DNA from: Crambe crambe
Taxonomy: Eukaryota; Porifera; Demospongiae; Poecilosclerida; Crambeidae
Direction: 5' to 3'
Assembly (NCBI GenBank): GCA_963924555.1
Contig: OZ004588.1
Span: forward strand, 434,001-498,000
Length of the DNA: 64,000 bases
Made by a program: the position numbers and the translations under genes. Below are positions 43,177 through 57,200 of this stretch, one piece after another (position 1 is the first letter of the stretch; every line of letters begins with the position of its first letter). The notes beneath the pieces were generated by a model that was not told the origin of the DNA, did not search any database, and was given only the letters and a program-made list of their open reading frames with translations.

Positions 43177-46100
43177 TTACGAGGCAACCATATGCTTGCT
43201 CCAGTAGTCAGGAGGAAGTCTGGAACGAGTTGAACGTCGAGGCCTTGGAGGACTCGGTGGATCTCCATTTGGAGGGTTGGTATTTGGTGGAGTATTGGGA
43301 GTGGTCTCGATTTGAGTGTTCGGGGTCGGAGGATTGGGAGTGTTCTCGATCTGATTGTTCGGGGTCGGAAGATTGGGAGCGTTCTCAATTTGAGTATTCG
43401 GGGTCGGAGGATTGGGAGTGTTTGTGATTGGAGGATCTCCAAGATCAGGATCATCAATCTCAGGTTGTTCCAACGACATATCCATGTCTTCATCCAACAG
43501 ATCGGTTTCACTGACCCTTGTTGACAGATCCTCTCCATTACCATAACGCTTCCGCACATGGTCGACATGTCTGCGCAGGACCCGCCCATCACTCAATTTG
43601 ACTTTGAATGACAGTGGCCCTGTGAGCTCACAAACTTGTGCTGCCACCCAGGACTCTCTCTGGTTGGGTGGAAACTGCCGCACATACACTCCCTCCCCCA
43701 CTTGGAAGGAACAAGCCTTAGCATGTACATCGTGGTATGCCCGTTGCTTTTCCTGTCGTTGTTGCACTTTAGACCATATGTTAGGGTTAAGCAAATCCAA
43801 CCGAGATCTCAGAGTTCGTTTCATGAGGAGTTCAGCTGGTGATATTCCTGTGACAGTGTGTGGTGTGATACGGTACTGGAAAAGGAATCGGGACAGTTTG
43901 CATTCCAAAGTCCCTTCTTTGATCTTTCTCAAACCCTGTTTAAAGGTTTGCACCGCCCTCTCTGCCAGGCCATTGGATGAGGGGTGGTACGGTGCACTAG
44001 TGATGTGGTGGATTCCATTCTCTTGCATAAAGTTTTGAAATTCAGCACTGGTGAACGATGTGCCGTTATCACTAACGACAGTTTGCGGTAGCCCATGTGT
44101 TGCAAAAATCGATCTTAGCTTCTCAATGGTTACTGCCGATGATGTAGAAGATGTAATATGGACCTCCAACCATTTTGAAAAGGCGTCCACCACCACCAAG
44201 AATGTCTTTCCCATGAACGGTCCTGCGTAATCTATGTGCAGTCTCGACCATGCTTGCTTCGGAAATTCCCAAGGATGCAGTGGGGCAACTGCTGGCAATG
44301 GACGAGACAGCTGACAGGGTTCACACTCTTTGATCTTCTCTTCAATGGCCTGATCTAGCTTCGGCCACCACACATAGCCCCGGGCCAAGCTTTTCATCCA
44401 ACTGACTCTGGGATGCGTCTCATGAAGTAAATCGAGGACTTGTCGTCGTCCTTGTGGCGGGATGATAACTCTGGATCCCCAAAGTAGGCAGCCATCCTGG
44501 ATGGAAATCTCATTCTTACGCATCAAGTATGGTTGCAGCTGCTCATCTCTGCTCATTCCAGGCCAGGCCGACATGCAGTACTTCTTCACCTTGGCCAGTG
44601 TGGGGTCCTTCTCTGTCCATGACTTGATTTGAGCTGCCTTGACTGTGGTTGATGTTATTTGACTGAGTACCTGCACCACATCCTCCGGCATGGGAGCATC
44701 TTGAGTGGTTTCAGGGAGCGGTAATCTACTCAATCCATCAGCATTCTCATGGTTCCGGCCAGGTTTGTAGCCAATTGTATAGTGGTACGCTCCCAAAGTC
44801 ATGGCCCACCGCTGGATACGGGAGGATGCCATCACTGGCACTGGACGAGAGTCGTTGAATAAGTGCTTTAGTGGTTGATGGTCCGTATAGATGGTGAACC
44901 TTCGGCCATACAGGTAGTTGTGGAATTTCTTGATTCCGAAAATTATTGCCAGGGCTTCTTTCTCCAGTTGAGAGTATTTCTTCTCAGCCGATGATAACGA
45001 TCGTGAAGCATACCCAATTGGTCGCTCACTGCCATCTTCCATGCGGTGGGATATGACGGCCCCAACACCGTACGGTGATGCATCGCATGCTAGGATGATT
45101 TCCCTAGAGTCGTCATAGTGTATCAGAACAGGGGCTTCTTGCAGTAATGTTTTTGCCCAGCTAAATGCATGTGCCTGCTGCGATTTCCACATCCAGCGGG
45201 TTCCTTTCTTGAGAAGACTATACAGGGGAGCCAATATGGTGGACAATTGAGGGAGAAATTTCCCGTAATAGTTAATGAGGCCCAGGAATGAGCGCAGCTC
45301 TGTGATGTTTGTGGGAGTAGGGGCGTTCTTGATTGCCCTCACCTTCTCATCTGTTGGGTAGAGGCCGTCCCGGTCAATCCGGTGCCCTAGATACTCTACA
45401 GAGGGGGTCATGAAGACACACTTCTTCTCCTTCAAGCGTAGCCCTGCCTCTTCGAGTCGTTGGAGTAACATGTCCAGCCTATGCAAGTGTTCCTCCCTCG
45501 TCTTTCCTGAGACCAGAATATCGTCAAGGTAGACGGCAACCCCAGGAACACCTTGCACGAGGGATTCCATGGTGCGCTGGAAAATGGCGGGCGCTGATGC
45601 CACTCCAAAAGGAAGGCGAGTATACCTGAAAAGGCCCTTATGTGTGTTGATAACCACATAATCTTTAGATTGATCATCCAGCTGCAGCTGTTGATGTGCA
45701 TGAGACAAGTCTAATTTGCTAAAGAACCTCCCCCCAGACAGGTTGGCAAACAGTTCATCTATTTTTGGTAGGGGGTAAGATTCAGTTTCCGACACTTGGT
45801 TTATGGTAGTCTTATAGTCCCCACATATTCTGATCTGCCCATCTGTCTTTAATACAGGGACTATGGGCACCGCCCACCTGGAAAATCGTACCTGTTCAAT
45901 TATTCCCTCATTTTCTAACCGGCTTAATTCAGACTCAATTTTATCTTTAAGTACAAAGGGTACAGACCTTGGTTTGAAGAAGCGTGGACGAGCAGTTGGA
46001 TCCATGTGTAGAGAGACCTTCACTCCCTTCAGTGTTCCCAGCTCCTCCCGGAAGACTGCCGCTCTCTTCTGCAGGGTCTCCTCCAGTCCGGCAGCTGCCC

Positions 46101-47284
46101 CCTGCAACCGGTGAACCTCACCCCAGTCCAGACGTAGCTTTCCCAGCCAGTCTCGCCCAATCAGGCTTGGTCCGTCACCCTTGATCACCAACAGGGTACA
46201 CTGGACTTGCTGGTTGTTGTGCACCAACTGCACTTGAATTTTCCCGCAAATTTCCAGTCTTTCTCCTGTATAGGTCTGGATATTGATGGTGGAACGTTCG
46301 AGGGTGGGTGGATTCTGTTTCCAAAGTTTTTGGTATGTTTTCTCACTTATGATGGAACGTGAGGCTCCTGTATCAAGTTCCATGGTTGTTGTCACACCGT
46401 TCAGAGTTACTTTGAACTCGATGGGCTGACTAGCATTGCTGTTTAAGGTATACATTTGGTAAACATCAGAGTCGGTTTCCTCGGCTACTTGATCTTCTGA
46501 CTCCAGCAGGTTGGTCTGTTCTTTCTTGGACACTCTGTCTTTTTGCTTTGGCCGGCTCCGGCACACCTTCTTCAAGTGTCCCCTCTTGCCACAATTGTGA
46601 CACTCCACATCTCGGAATCGGCACTCCATGCCAGGGTGGTTACCACCACAGCGGTGACATGAGGAATGAACCATGTCCCTGGGCCTGGCCACTGCAGTTC
46701 CAGGGGTGTGCGATTTTTGTCGACTGACATGATGCACCCGGTTCTCTTGGTTCCCCGGTCTCTGGAGGTCTCGAGAGTCCTTGTCTGCTGATTCCATGGA
46801 TAGAGCGATTTCCACCGCACCGTCGTAGGTCAGTTTTGATTCAGTTAAAAGCTTCCTCTGAATATAGCGATCATTGATGCCGCATACTAATCGGTCCCTG
46901 AGTTGGTCATTGATAGAGTCTCCGAACTCACAATATTCCGCTAAGGTTCTCAGAGCGGCTAGGAATTCGCTCACCGACTCTCCTTGTTGTCTGACACGAG
47001 TGTTAAACTTATGTCTCTGGACGGTCACTGACGGCGGCGGATTGTGGTGCTTCGTGACCAGTTCCACTAGCTCGCTCCTCAAATGACTTCTCTTTCGGCT
47101 TGATTGGGGCAGTCAGACTTCGCATAAGATGATATGTAGGTCGCCCTACGGAGGATATCAGAGTAGCCCTCTTTTTCTCGGTCGCTGTGATGTCGTTTGC
47201 GATGAAGTGCTGTTCCAAGCGCTCCACATACTCGGTCCAAATCTCACTGGCGGCGTCGAACTCTCCGAAGCGGCGGCCTGACAT
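43177..47284 (-). CDS. gag-pol region of the gypsy element (fossil copy)
   Basis: Almost the whole interior is open on the minus strand: a short gag-start frame overlaps a long gag-pol frame of about 1300 codons. Domain order gag, protease, RT, RNase H, integrase identifies Ty3/gypsy. Treated here as part of a mobile-element copy, not as a host gene. Confidence 0.9.
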
Positions 47285-47311
47285 CCTGATCCCGTCCTCG
47301 TCGCCAATTTA

Positions 47312-47577
47312 TGTGGTATATTCACAGCTACAGATTGCTCTAGCTACTGCACCCAAGTATCTCAAATTGATAATTATTAAGAGAAGTAAAAGTATGCATA
47401 CAGAACCGGTATATATATATGACAGCACAACTCAGGGGCCCACGCCAGCTGGCCAATGATATAGAAAGTAACAGTTTACATAACATCTAGGTGACATACA
47501 CAAAAAGGTCCAAAGTTCAACACTAACATAGTAACACTATAAGAGTCAGAGTCCTTAATTAAAGTCACATTATTACA
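47312..47577 (-). repeat. LTR (5' LTR of the minus-strand element)
   Basis: 266 bp, the same sequence as the other LTR except one base. It joins the satellite block directly at 47578. Confidence 0.92.
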
Positions 47578-48078
47578 GCTAGTACAAACTATATCTGCAC
47601 TTGATGATCTATATCTCTATTTCTAGTTGAGGAACATTATTTTCTAAAAGATTAAGGACCCATGGCCGTTACTCTCCAAAAAGATAAGGTGTGTTCTGTT
47701 CCAATGGTCACCAGTATCCCCTATGCTAGTACAAACCATATCTGCACTTGATGATCTATATCTCTATCCCTAGTTGAGGAACATTGTTTTCTAGAAGGAG
47801 TTGATCAAGGACCCATGGCCGTTACTCTCCAAAAAAATAAGGTGCGTTCTGTTCCAATGATCACCAGTACCCTCTATGCATATACGAACTATATCTGCAC
47901 TTGATGATCTATTTCTCTATTCCTAGTTGAGGAACATTGTTTTCTAGAAAAGGAGTTGATTAAGGACCCATGGCCATTACTCTCCAAAAAGATAAGGTGT
48001 GTTCTGTTCCAATGGTCACCAGTATCCTCTATGCTAGTACAAACCATATCTGCACTTGATGATCTATATCTCTTTCTC
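47578..48078. repeat. 155-bp satellite, short array
   Basis: A little over three units with words GCACTTGATGATCTATATCT, AGTTGAGGAACATT and GGACCCATGGCCGTTACTCT. These are the reverse complement of the long array at 49561-52925. Confidence 0.9.
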
Positions 48079-48253
48079 GTGCCCAGGACACTCAGATGGA
48101 GTTGAGCTTCCCTGTATGTGCAATAATAGGAGGAGGTACAATCATATAAAATGCTACAATGATCAAGACTTGCTGATTCAGAAATTCTCCCTGAAGAGAA
48201 CATCTCTACCACCAGCTACTGAGAAATCTGACTCCAAAAAAAAACAAACAACA

Positions 48254-48295
<42 letters not shown>

Positions 48296-48371
48296 TTATG
48301 TTAATTAACAGCAGAAATGCACTCTTAATTACATACCTTTGATGAATACATGGTGTACCCATGCACTTGAA
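48079..48371. other. Unique segment with (AC)n
   Basis: No gene seen. (AC)n at about 48257-48290. Confidence 0.7.
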
Positions 48372-49390
48372 TGCTGACTACGTTGGATGCTACCAACCAG
48401 AGTTCAGGGCACCAGACTACCATACACGTTTCCACCCCATTACTTGCTGAATGCTACATTTCATGCTGAACGTTGGATGCTACCAGGGCACCAGACTACC
48501 ATACATGTTTCCACCCCATCACCTGCTGAATGCTACATTTCATGCTGAACGTTGGATGCTACCAACCAGAGTTCAGGGCACCAGACTACCATACACGTTT
48601 CCACCCCATCACCTGCTGAATGCTACATTTCATGCTGAACGTTGGATGCTACCAACCAGAGTTCAGGGCACCAGGTTACCATACACGTTTCCACTCCATT
48701 ACTTGCACATTTCATGCTGAACGTTGGATGCTACCAACCAGAGTTCAGGGCACCACACGTTTCCACCCCATTACCTGCTGAATGCTATATTTCATGATGC
48801 TGTTCAGGGCACCAGACTACCATACACGTTTCCACCCCATCACCTGCTGAATGCTACATTTCATGCTGAACGTTGGATGCTACCAACCAGAGTTTAGGGC
48901 ACCAGACTACCATACACGTTTCCACCCATCACCTGCTGAATGCTACATTTCATGCTGAGCGTTGGATGCTACCAACCAGAGTTCAGGGCACCAGACTACC
49001 ATACACGTTTCCACCCCATCACCTGCTGAATGCTACATTTCATGCTGAACGTTGGATGCTATCAACCAGAGTTCAGGGCACCACACGTTTCCACCCCATT
49101 ACCTGCTGAATGCTACATTTCATGATGCTACCAACCAGAGTTCAGGGCACCAGACTACCATACACGTTTCCACCCCATCACCTGCTGAATGCTACATTTC
49201 ATGCTGAACGTTGGATGCTACCAACCAGAGTTCAGGGCACCAGACTACCATACACGTTTCCACCCCATTACTTGCACATTTCATGCTGAACGTTGGATGC
49301 TACCAACCAGAGTTCAGGGACGTTGGATGCTACCAACCAGAGTTCAGGGCACCAGAATACCATACATGTTTCCACCCCATTACTTGATGT
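48372..49390. repeat. 90-bp minisatellite
   Basis: About 11 units (some shortened) with words CGTTGGATGCTACCAACCAG, AGTTCAGGGCACCAGACTAC and TTTCCACCCCATCACCTGC. The unit is a multiple of three, which creates long but meaningless open frames. Confidence 0.92.
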
Positions 49391-49560
49391 ACATCACTCC
49401 TTAAATTTCATGATGAATTAATAAGAAGTCATGGTATAGAATTTGCTTGCTAGCAAGTAATCATAGAAAAAAATGAACAGCATCCAGTTTCACAGAAGTG
49501 GCAGAAGTTTTTCAATCAGGCGGCAAAGAATTCACTCATCTCACTGCTCAGTAGTAAAAC
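49391..49560. other. Unique segment between satellites
   Basis: 170 bases; nothing recognised. Confidence 0.6.
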
Positions 49561-52500
49561 AGCCATGAGTTCCTCAACTAGATATATAGAAAGATAGATC
49601 ATGAAGTGCAGATGATTTGTACTAACATAGAGGATACTGGTGACCAAGCATACCTGAACATAATATAATGGTCATGGGTCCTTAATCAACTCCTCTTCTA
49701 GAAAACAATGTTCCTCAACTAGGAATAGAGATATAGATCACCAAGTGCAGATATAGTTTGTACTAGCAAAGAGGGTACTGGTGACCATTTGAACAAAACA
49801 CACCTTATCTTTTTGGAGAGTAACGGCCATGGGTCCTTAATCAACCCCTCTTATAGAAAACAATGTTCCTCAACTAGGAATAGAGATATAAATTGTCAAG
49901 TGCAGATATAGTTTGTACTAGCATAGAGGATAATAGTGACCATTGGAACAGAACGCACCTTATTTTTTTGGAGAGTAACGGCCATGGGTCCTTAATCAAC
50001 TCCTCTTCTAGAAAACAATGTTCCTCAACTAGGAATAGAAATATAGATCATCAAGTGCAGATATAGCATAGAGGATACTGGTGACCATTTGAACAGAACA
50101 TACCTTATCTTTTTGGAGAGTAACGGCCATGGGTCCTTAATCAACTCCTCTTCTAGAAAACAATGTTCCTCAACTAGGAATAGAAATATAGATCATCAAG
50201 TGCAGATATAGCATAGAGGGTACTGGTGACCATTTGAACAAAACACACCTTATCTTTTTGGAGAGTAACGGCCATGGGTCCTTAATCAACCCCTCTTATA
50301 GAAAACAATGTTCCTCAACTAGGAATAGAGATATAAATTGTCAAGTGCAGATATAGTTTGTACTAGCATAGAGGATAATAGTGACCATTGGAACAGAACG
50401 CACCTTATTTTTTTGGAGAGTAACGGCCATGGGTCCTTAATCAACTCCTCTTCTAGAAAACAATGTTCCTCAACTAGGAATAGAAATATAGATCATCAAG
50501 TGCAGATATAGCATAGAGGATACTGGTGACCATTTGAACAGAACATACCTTATCTTTTTGGAGAGTAACGGCCATGGGTCCTTAATCAACTCCTCTCCTA
50601 GAAAACAATGTTCTTCAACTAGGAATAGAGATATAGATCATCAAGTGCAGATATGGTATGGAGGATACTGGTGACCATTTGAACAGAACACACCTTATCT
50701 TTTTGGAGAGTAACGGCCATGGGTCCTTAATCAACTCCTCTTCTAGAAAACAATGTTCTTCAACTAGGAATAGAGATATAGATCATCAAGTGCAGATATA
50801 GTTCGTACTAGCATAGAGGGTACTGGTGACCGTCGCACCTTATCTTTTTGGAAAGTAACGGCCATGGGTCCTTAATCAACTCCTCTTCTAGAAAACAATG
50901 TTCATATAGTTTGTACTAGCATAGACGATAATGGTGACCATTGGAATAGAATGCACCTTATCTTTTTGGAGAGTAACAGCCATGGGTCCTTAATCAACTC
51001 CTCTTCTAGAAACCAATGTTCCTCAACTAGGAATAGAGATATAGATCATCAAGTGCAGATATAGTTTGTACTAGCATAGAGGGTACTGGTGCCCATTTGA
51101 ACAGAACACACCTTATCTTTTTGGAGAGTAACGGCCATGGGTCCTTAATCAACTCCTCTTCTAGAAAACAATGTTCCTCAACTAGGAATAGAAATATAGA
51201 TCATCAAGTGCAGATATAGCATAGAGGATACTGGTGACCATTTAAACAGAACATACCTTATCTTTTTGGAGAGTAACGGCCATGGGTCCTTAATCAACTC
51301 CTTCTAGAAAACAATGTTCCTCAACTAGGAATAGAGATATAGATCATTAAGTGCAGATATGGTATGGAGGATACTGGTGACCATTTGAACAGAACACACC
51401 TTATCTTTTTGGAGAGTAACGGCCATGGGTCCTTAATCAACTCCTCTTCTAGAAAACAATGTTCCTCAACTAGGAATAGAGATATAGATCATCAAGTGCA
51501 GATATAGTTCGTACTAGCATAGAGGGTACTGGTGACCGTCGCACCTTATCTTTTTGGAAAGTAACGGCCATGGGTCCTTAATCAACTCCTCTTCTAGAAA
51601 ACAATGTTCATATAGTTTGTACTAGCATAGACGATAATGGTGACCATTGGAACAGAATGCACCTTATTTTTTTGGAGAGTAACAGCCATGGGTCCTTAAT
51701 CAACTCCTCTTCTAGAAACCAATGTTCCTCAACTAGGAATAGAGAAATAGATCATCAAGTGCAGATATAGTTTGTACTAGCTTAGAGGATAATGGTGATC
51801 ATTTGAACAGAATGCACCTTATCTTTTGGAGAGTAACGGCCATGGGTCCCTCTTCTAGAAACGATGTTCCTCAACTAGGAATAGAGATATAGATCATCAA
51901 GTGCAGATATAGCTCGTACTAGCATAGAGGGTACTGGTGCCCATTTGAACAGAACGCACCTTATCTTTTTGGAGAGTAACGGCCATGGGTCCTTAATCAA
52001 CTCCTCTTCTAGAAAACAATGTTCCTCAACTAGGAATAGAAATATAAATCGTCAAGTGCAGATATGGTTTTAACTAGCATAGAGAATACTGGTGACCATT
52101 GGAACAGAACGCACCTTATCTTTTCAAATAGTAACAGCCATGGGTCCTTAATCAACCCCTCTTCTAGTAAACAATGTTCCTCAACTAGGAATAGAGATAT
52201 AGATCATCAAGTGCAGATATAGTTTGTACTAGCATAGAGGATAATGGTGACCATTTGAACAGAATGCACCTTATCTTTTGGAGCCATGGGTCCTTAATCA
52301 ACCCTCTTCTAGAAAACAATGTTCCTCAACTAGGAATAGAGATATACGTAGAACATCAAGTGCAGATATAGTTCGTACTAGCATATAGGGTACTGGTGAC
52401 CATTTGAACAGAACGCACCTTATCTTTTTGGAGAGTAACGGCCCATGGATCCTTAATCAACCCCTCTTCTAGAAAACAATGTTCCTCAACTAGGAATAGA

Positions 52501-52925
52501 GATATAAATCGTCAAATGCAGATATAGTTTTAACTAGCATAGAGAATACTGGTGACCATTGGAACAGAATGCACCTTATCTTTTCAAAGAGTAACAGCCA
52601 TGGGTCCTTAATCAACCCCTCTTCTAGTAAACAATGTTCCTCAACTAGGAATAGAGATATACATCATCAAGTGCAGATATAGTTTGTACTAGCATAGAGG
52701 ATAATGGTGATCATTGGAACAGAACGCACCTTATCTATTTGGAGAGTAACGGCTATGGGTCCTTAATCAACTCCTCTTCTAGAAAACAATGTTCCTCAAC
52801 TAGGAATAGTGATATAAATTATATATAGTTTATACTAGCATAGAGGATACTGGTGACCATTGGAACAGAATGCACCTTATCGTTTAGGACAGTAATGGCC
52901 ATGGATCCTTAATTTTTTTTGACCA
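49561..52925. repeat. 155-bp satellite, long array in opposite orientation
   Basis: About 22 units (145-155 bp; words CCATGGGTCCTTAATCAACT, AACAATGTTCCTCAACTAGG, ATCATCAAGTGCAGATATAG). Higher-order periods are visible: about 445 bp (49861 repeats at 50306) and about 706 bp (the variant gaccgtcgcacc near 50828 and 51534). Confidence 0.92.
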
Positions 52926-54274
52926 TTCCTCTTCTTGAATATTATATTACTCTTTTACATTGATGGAAGTAAGTGAGATGCTCTGAGGTTACTTCATACT
53001 CCTTCCTCAATGTATTAGATATATTACACTTGCCTGGATCCATGCCACTTAGCTAGATTTTAGTCCAGTAGCTTATTGAGTAGCTGCAAGTAGCTCGTTT
53101 AATCCGAATGTATGGGGTTAAATCAATTAAAGATGCGTCATTTAGGTCCTTAGAAATGGGTCCTAGAGCCTAAATTTTTATCCAAATAATACTTGACTGA
53201 ACAGTTTGAAGTTTTCGTGGCTCCGCCCATAGGCCCCACCCCCTACCGACATGCGCTTCAAAATGGCGTAGAAAGATTAGCTAGTGCCGAGTGCTATCGA
53301 ATAGTGAAGTAGAGCCTTAGTCAAAACTAATAGCAAAAGATCAGCCTCTAGGTGCCGCTCTAACAGATGGCCAAAGCAGAATTTTGATGACTATAGCCAG
53401 TAAGTCGGGGCGTTGATCTGATATTAAGAAAATGAACAAAAGTCAATTTTAGAACTCCTTTTCTTCATATGTTAGCGAATGAATTTTTGATTTTTGAACA
53501 CTCTCCTCTCTTCTTTGTAGAAGTAGTATCTCACTGTAGCCTTCTGAGAACCTGTAGAGCAAGGGTAGAAGAGAAAGAAGAGTTTTAGTTTATACAGTCC
53601 TATGACCTTTGACCTGTCATCCCTACTTAGAGAGTGCTAGTGCACTCTCTGATATATAGCTATATTTAAAATTTCAATGAGTCATGACCTGAGAGTCAGT
53701 TCGCTCGCTGCAATTATTGGGTGTTGAGCCAATAACTTTGCGACCGCATGTACATGAGCATGTTCAGGTGCTTCATTCCTAGATCTTTGAAGTGTTCGGT
53801 TAGTGCTATAGTGCTCTCTTGACAAGCCTTGCAGCTTTCAATTGTCAATTATACTGACACCAGGTAAAATATAAAATATTTATAGCATAATTATGATTTT
53901 TGGTCTCTAGCTTGGTCTACTTCATATTTTGTAGCGTGGTATACTTCGACTCTGAGGTCTGACTGCATAAAATTAATACAAGTTCAGAATATTAGCTTGA
54001 ATAATAATTATTATAGATTGACTATGTTTGAAGAAAACAAGTCCTATCCTGAAAATAGGAACTGCCTAGAAGGTGAAGTCAAATACCCCTCATGTACATG
54101 TGATAGATTAATTATTTTAATTGCATTCAAGCAGTTCAACAATCGGTTGGATCATCATCGTTGTCATTCATTTATGCTACCTTTAAAAAGCTGATCTTTC
54201 AAAATGGTATAATTAATCTATCATTGTAATTCTAGGTAGGTTATGCTCTCTTCTCTTAACTAGATGCCCACATT
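52926..54274. other. Region between satellite and repeat gene
   Basis: 1.35 kb without a convincing gene. It could be the 5' flank of the next element; I could not find terminal inverted repeats at its ends. Confidence 0.5.
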
Positions 54275-57200
54275 TTGCTTGTGTTGGTGGTCATGTTGCT
54301 AGTAACATCACAACATCTACGATGCAGCCTACTGTCTGGTCTCTTAATTATGAGGTATATCTTGGTACCTACTGGGCTCCCCATACATACAACGCAGGCA
54401 CAACTCACCTTGACTTCCACTGCAAGTTACACTTCCTCGGGACGATCAAAAAGATTATGGCCCACAAGTGAGCATGAAGGTGGTTCCAGTGGTGATCCTC
54501 CTAAGAGGAAACGAAGCCTTATATATCATCCCAATAGCATAGAATGCTTACCATGTATCCTGTGGAGACAGTCAGGAAGTGATCCTAACCTAAAACATTT
54601 ACATCCATTGAAAAATTCAAGGCATGTAGGTACAAATGCATTTGCTTTTTCACAGTATGCTCACTACGATAATGTAACCTTTAATTTGAGCAAGGACGAC
54701 TGTGTGTGTCACCCTTGCCATGTTGACTTTAAGAGGAAGTGCAACCAAGAGAATAAAAATTCCTAGGTGGGCAAAATTGAAAAATGAATTTTATAATGCC
54801 AAACATTGTATCTACTGTTGTGGGGACAAGTCAGAGTGTATGTGTGAACGCATACAACAATGGAGCCCAGATGAGTGGTACGGAGAAAATACATCCATTA
54901 CCACATGGAAAAAGTTTCTCTGTCTAACGGGAAAAATTGATCACACAATTTATGATCATGCAAATCACCTTTGCCGAATTCATTACAGGAGAATTTTTAA
55001 ACAGAAAAAGTTACAGATTTGTTCAATATCCAATTCCCTTGATACCCCTCTTGGAAATTGTTGTGATATAGTGCCTACTCCAGATCACATTAACACTGCA
55101 TTCCAATTAGAACACGGTGCAGTTGATTTCTTCGCATGGATATGTGACCAGTGTACTCTATGCTATACCAATGACATATGTCTAGAAAATCAATTAACCA
55201 CAGATTCCCAATCACATGACCCTATGACCTCACAAAAGTCACAACTATTGTTGAGCACCATAGAAAAGCTTAAAACTGATGGGGTAATTTTCATAAAAGA
55301 AGTATTGACGCTATACAAATCCATATTAAGCAATCTCAATATACCAAAAGGTCAACACGTCAAATTAAGTAGCTTAACTAAACATCATCACTACAAAATA
55401 CTTACTCCAACTACTACCACAGATGCATCTGGAAAAGCCATTTATGATGAAAAAAAATTTAATGCACACTCGCTACATTATGTATTTAAATTAAAAGAAG
55501 ATCAGTGGAAGAAAGAAAAGACTTGTTTAAGTATTGAGCACTTACAGGACTTAATTGGAAAACAAGTATCACTTTTTCCTACTAGCAAAGACTTTGATTA
55601 TACACAGCTTATTGATGAAGAAAGTAGCATAATGGAACTTGATAAATACTTTGACCCTGAACTATTTAATCTTATGAATTCAATAACTACTTCAAGGAAC
55701 TCCTCTAAACATAAAAGTTCACCTTTATATAAGGATTTACATAAATCAAGGTTACAGATGGCAATTTCAATATTGTCTTTCATAATGAATCCTCAGTGTT
55801 GTTTCCTTCAAACACTAACAGGACTCTTATGTTATGCATTATATTATGGCTTGCGGGATAAAGGCACTAAATGCAGGGCCGTAGCAAGCGCTCCGGTTGG
55901 TCAGGTTTTGGCCGGACCAACTTGGTCAAGGTTTATTGCAGTGGGTGTGGTTTCGCATGCACACAATAATCGCTTTGGCTGGCTTATTTAATTGTGATGG
56001 CTGCTAGTATTCCTCCCAACATGTACAAAGATGATTTTGACAAAGATCTTTTGCAAACCCAACTTCTAACTCTTGGAGTTAACTTTCAGCTGCAAGCGGA
56101 TGAAGGATTTTTGATACCAAGAACTTTCTGCTCTCTCTCAGGTGAAACGTCTTATCTTGGTTATGCCAGTCATTAGAACAATCTTTTAATGCCTTGAGGC
56201 ATGTCATGCATGGTGGATATTTGATGTAGAATAAGTCTCTGCTGCTGACCTGTGCAAGAAGCTTCTAGAAGTCGGACAAAAATAAGTATAATAATGATAA
56301 CAATCATAATAGTAAACACTATATTGACATTGGCATCAGAGAGCTTCAGGTCGCTGTTGTCTTGTTTGAATTTGCTACTACAGTATGACAAGAATGCTTG
56401 AACTAAATAAATTAATTAGGGATTCAGATCATCGAATTCTAATTAGGTTTACTAATATAATTATAATAAATGGGTGTGACTACCACGCCCAACATAAAGT
56501 GGGCACACCCATTTCCTGGCCTGACCAATTAAAATTTGCTTGCTACGGCCCTGAAATGCCTTGGGCTGCAGCTGCAGCATTGACCATATTCACTCCCATG
56601 GAGCCTTTTGGGTGAGCAGAAGACAGCCTATACAAAACCTCGACAAAAATCAAAAGTGGAGGCTCACCATTGACAACCTAAATTTTCATATGAGAATCTT
56701 CCAGAATCTGCAACAGGTGCAAACAAAATGCTTAATTTGCTAACATCCACCAGACTAGGCATCACCAGACTAGCCAGAACAACAATACCTTACCACTGAA
56801 ACAGCTGGTACATAAATCAGTTGTAAGTAGTATCATTCCACACATACCACCACAGGAGAGGAGTAGAGTAAAAGCAACTGGCAGTCATGAGAGCTACTAC
56901 TTCTTGGCAGTGTTATGCATGCACTGTAAAACGGCTGTCTCTCTCACCAACTGAACATATCAATACATTTTTAGAGGCTGTTCAAAACCTCATGCCTCAT
57001 TGGACACCCCATAAAAAGGACAATGTTGTCTATGCAAAATGTTGTCTATGCAACTATTGAAGAGGCACTGTCAGGTAGTATAGGTGACATAGAGGCATAC
57101 CTTACCAAGGTGAAAAAAGATCTTCACATTGGTGAACCTGACTATCCCAAACACATCACTATTGCTGGTGACCAACAGACTTTTGCCTTGATGAAGGAGC

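Larger units (their letters stand above)
42886..47577 (-). mobile_element. Ty3/gypsy LTR retrotransposon, young, near-whole
   Basis: Two direct 266-bp LTRs (42886-43151 and 47312-47577), TG...CA ended, with one visible difference, so the copy is recent. Minus-strand parts in order: primer-site-like TGGCGACGAGGACGGG next to the 47312 LTR, gag-like region with a CCHC knuckle, protease (DTGAS), reverse transcriptase (YLDDILVSG), RNase H (ACDASPYGVGA), integrase, an Asn-Pro-Thr rich tail, and a polypurine tract (AAGGAGGGAGGAG) beside the 43151 LTR. It looks nearly whole, with at most about one break or family-typical gag/pol frame shift. No matching target duplication was found (tgcct left, gctag right), so a flank may have been rearranged. 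Mag-type affinity is a guess. Confidence 0.93.

Noticed and set aside
43230-43524. Plus-strand frames opposite the tail of the gypsy element
   Set aside because: Antisense reading of the Asn-Pro-Thr repeat region.
48372-49390. Regular repeats that might suggest a CRISPR array
   Set aside because: Units are contiguous 90-bp tandem repeats with no unique spacers, in a eukaryotic context; this is a minisatellite.
48451-49404. Open frames of 70-90 codons in the minisatellite
   Set aside because: The unit length is a multiple of three, so frames stay open by periodicity; no domain and no splice context.
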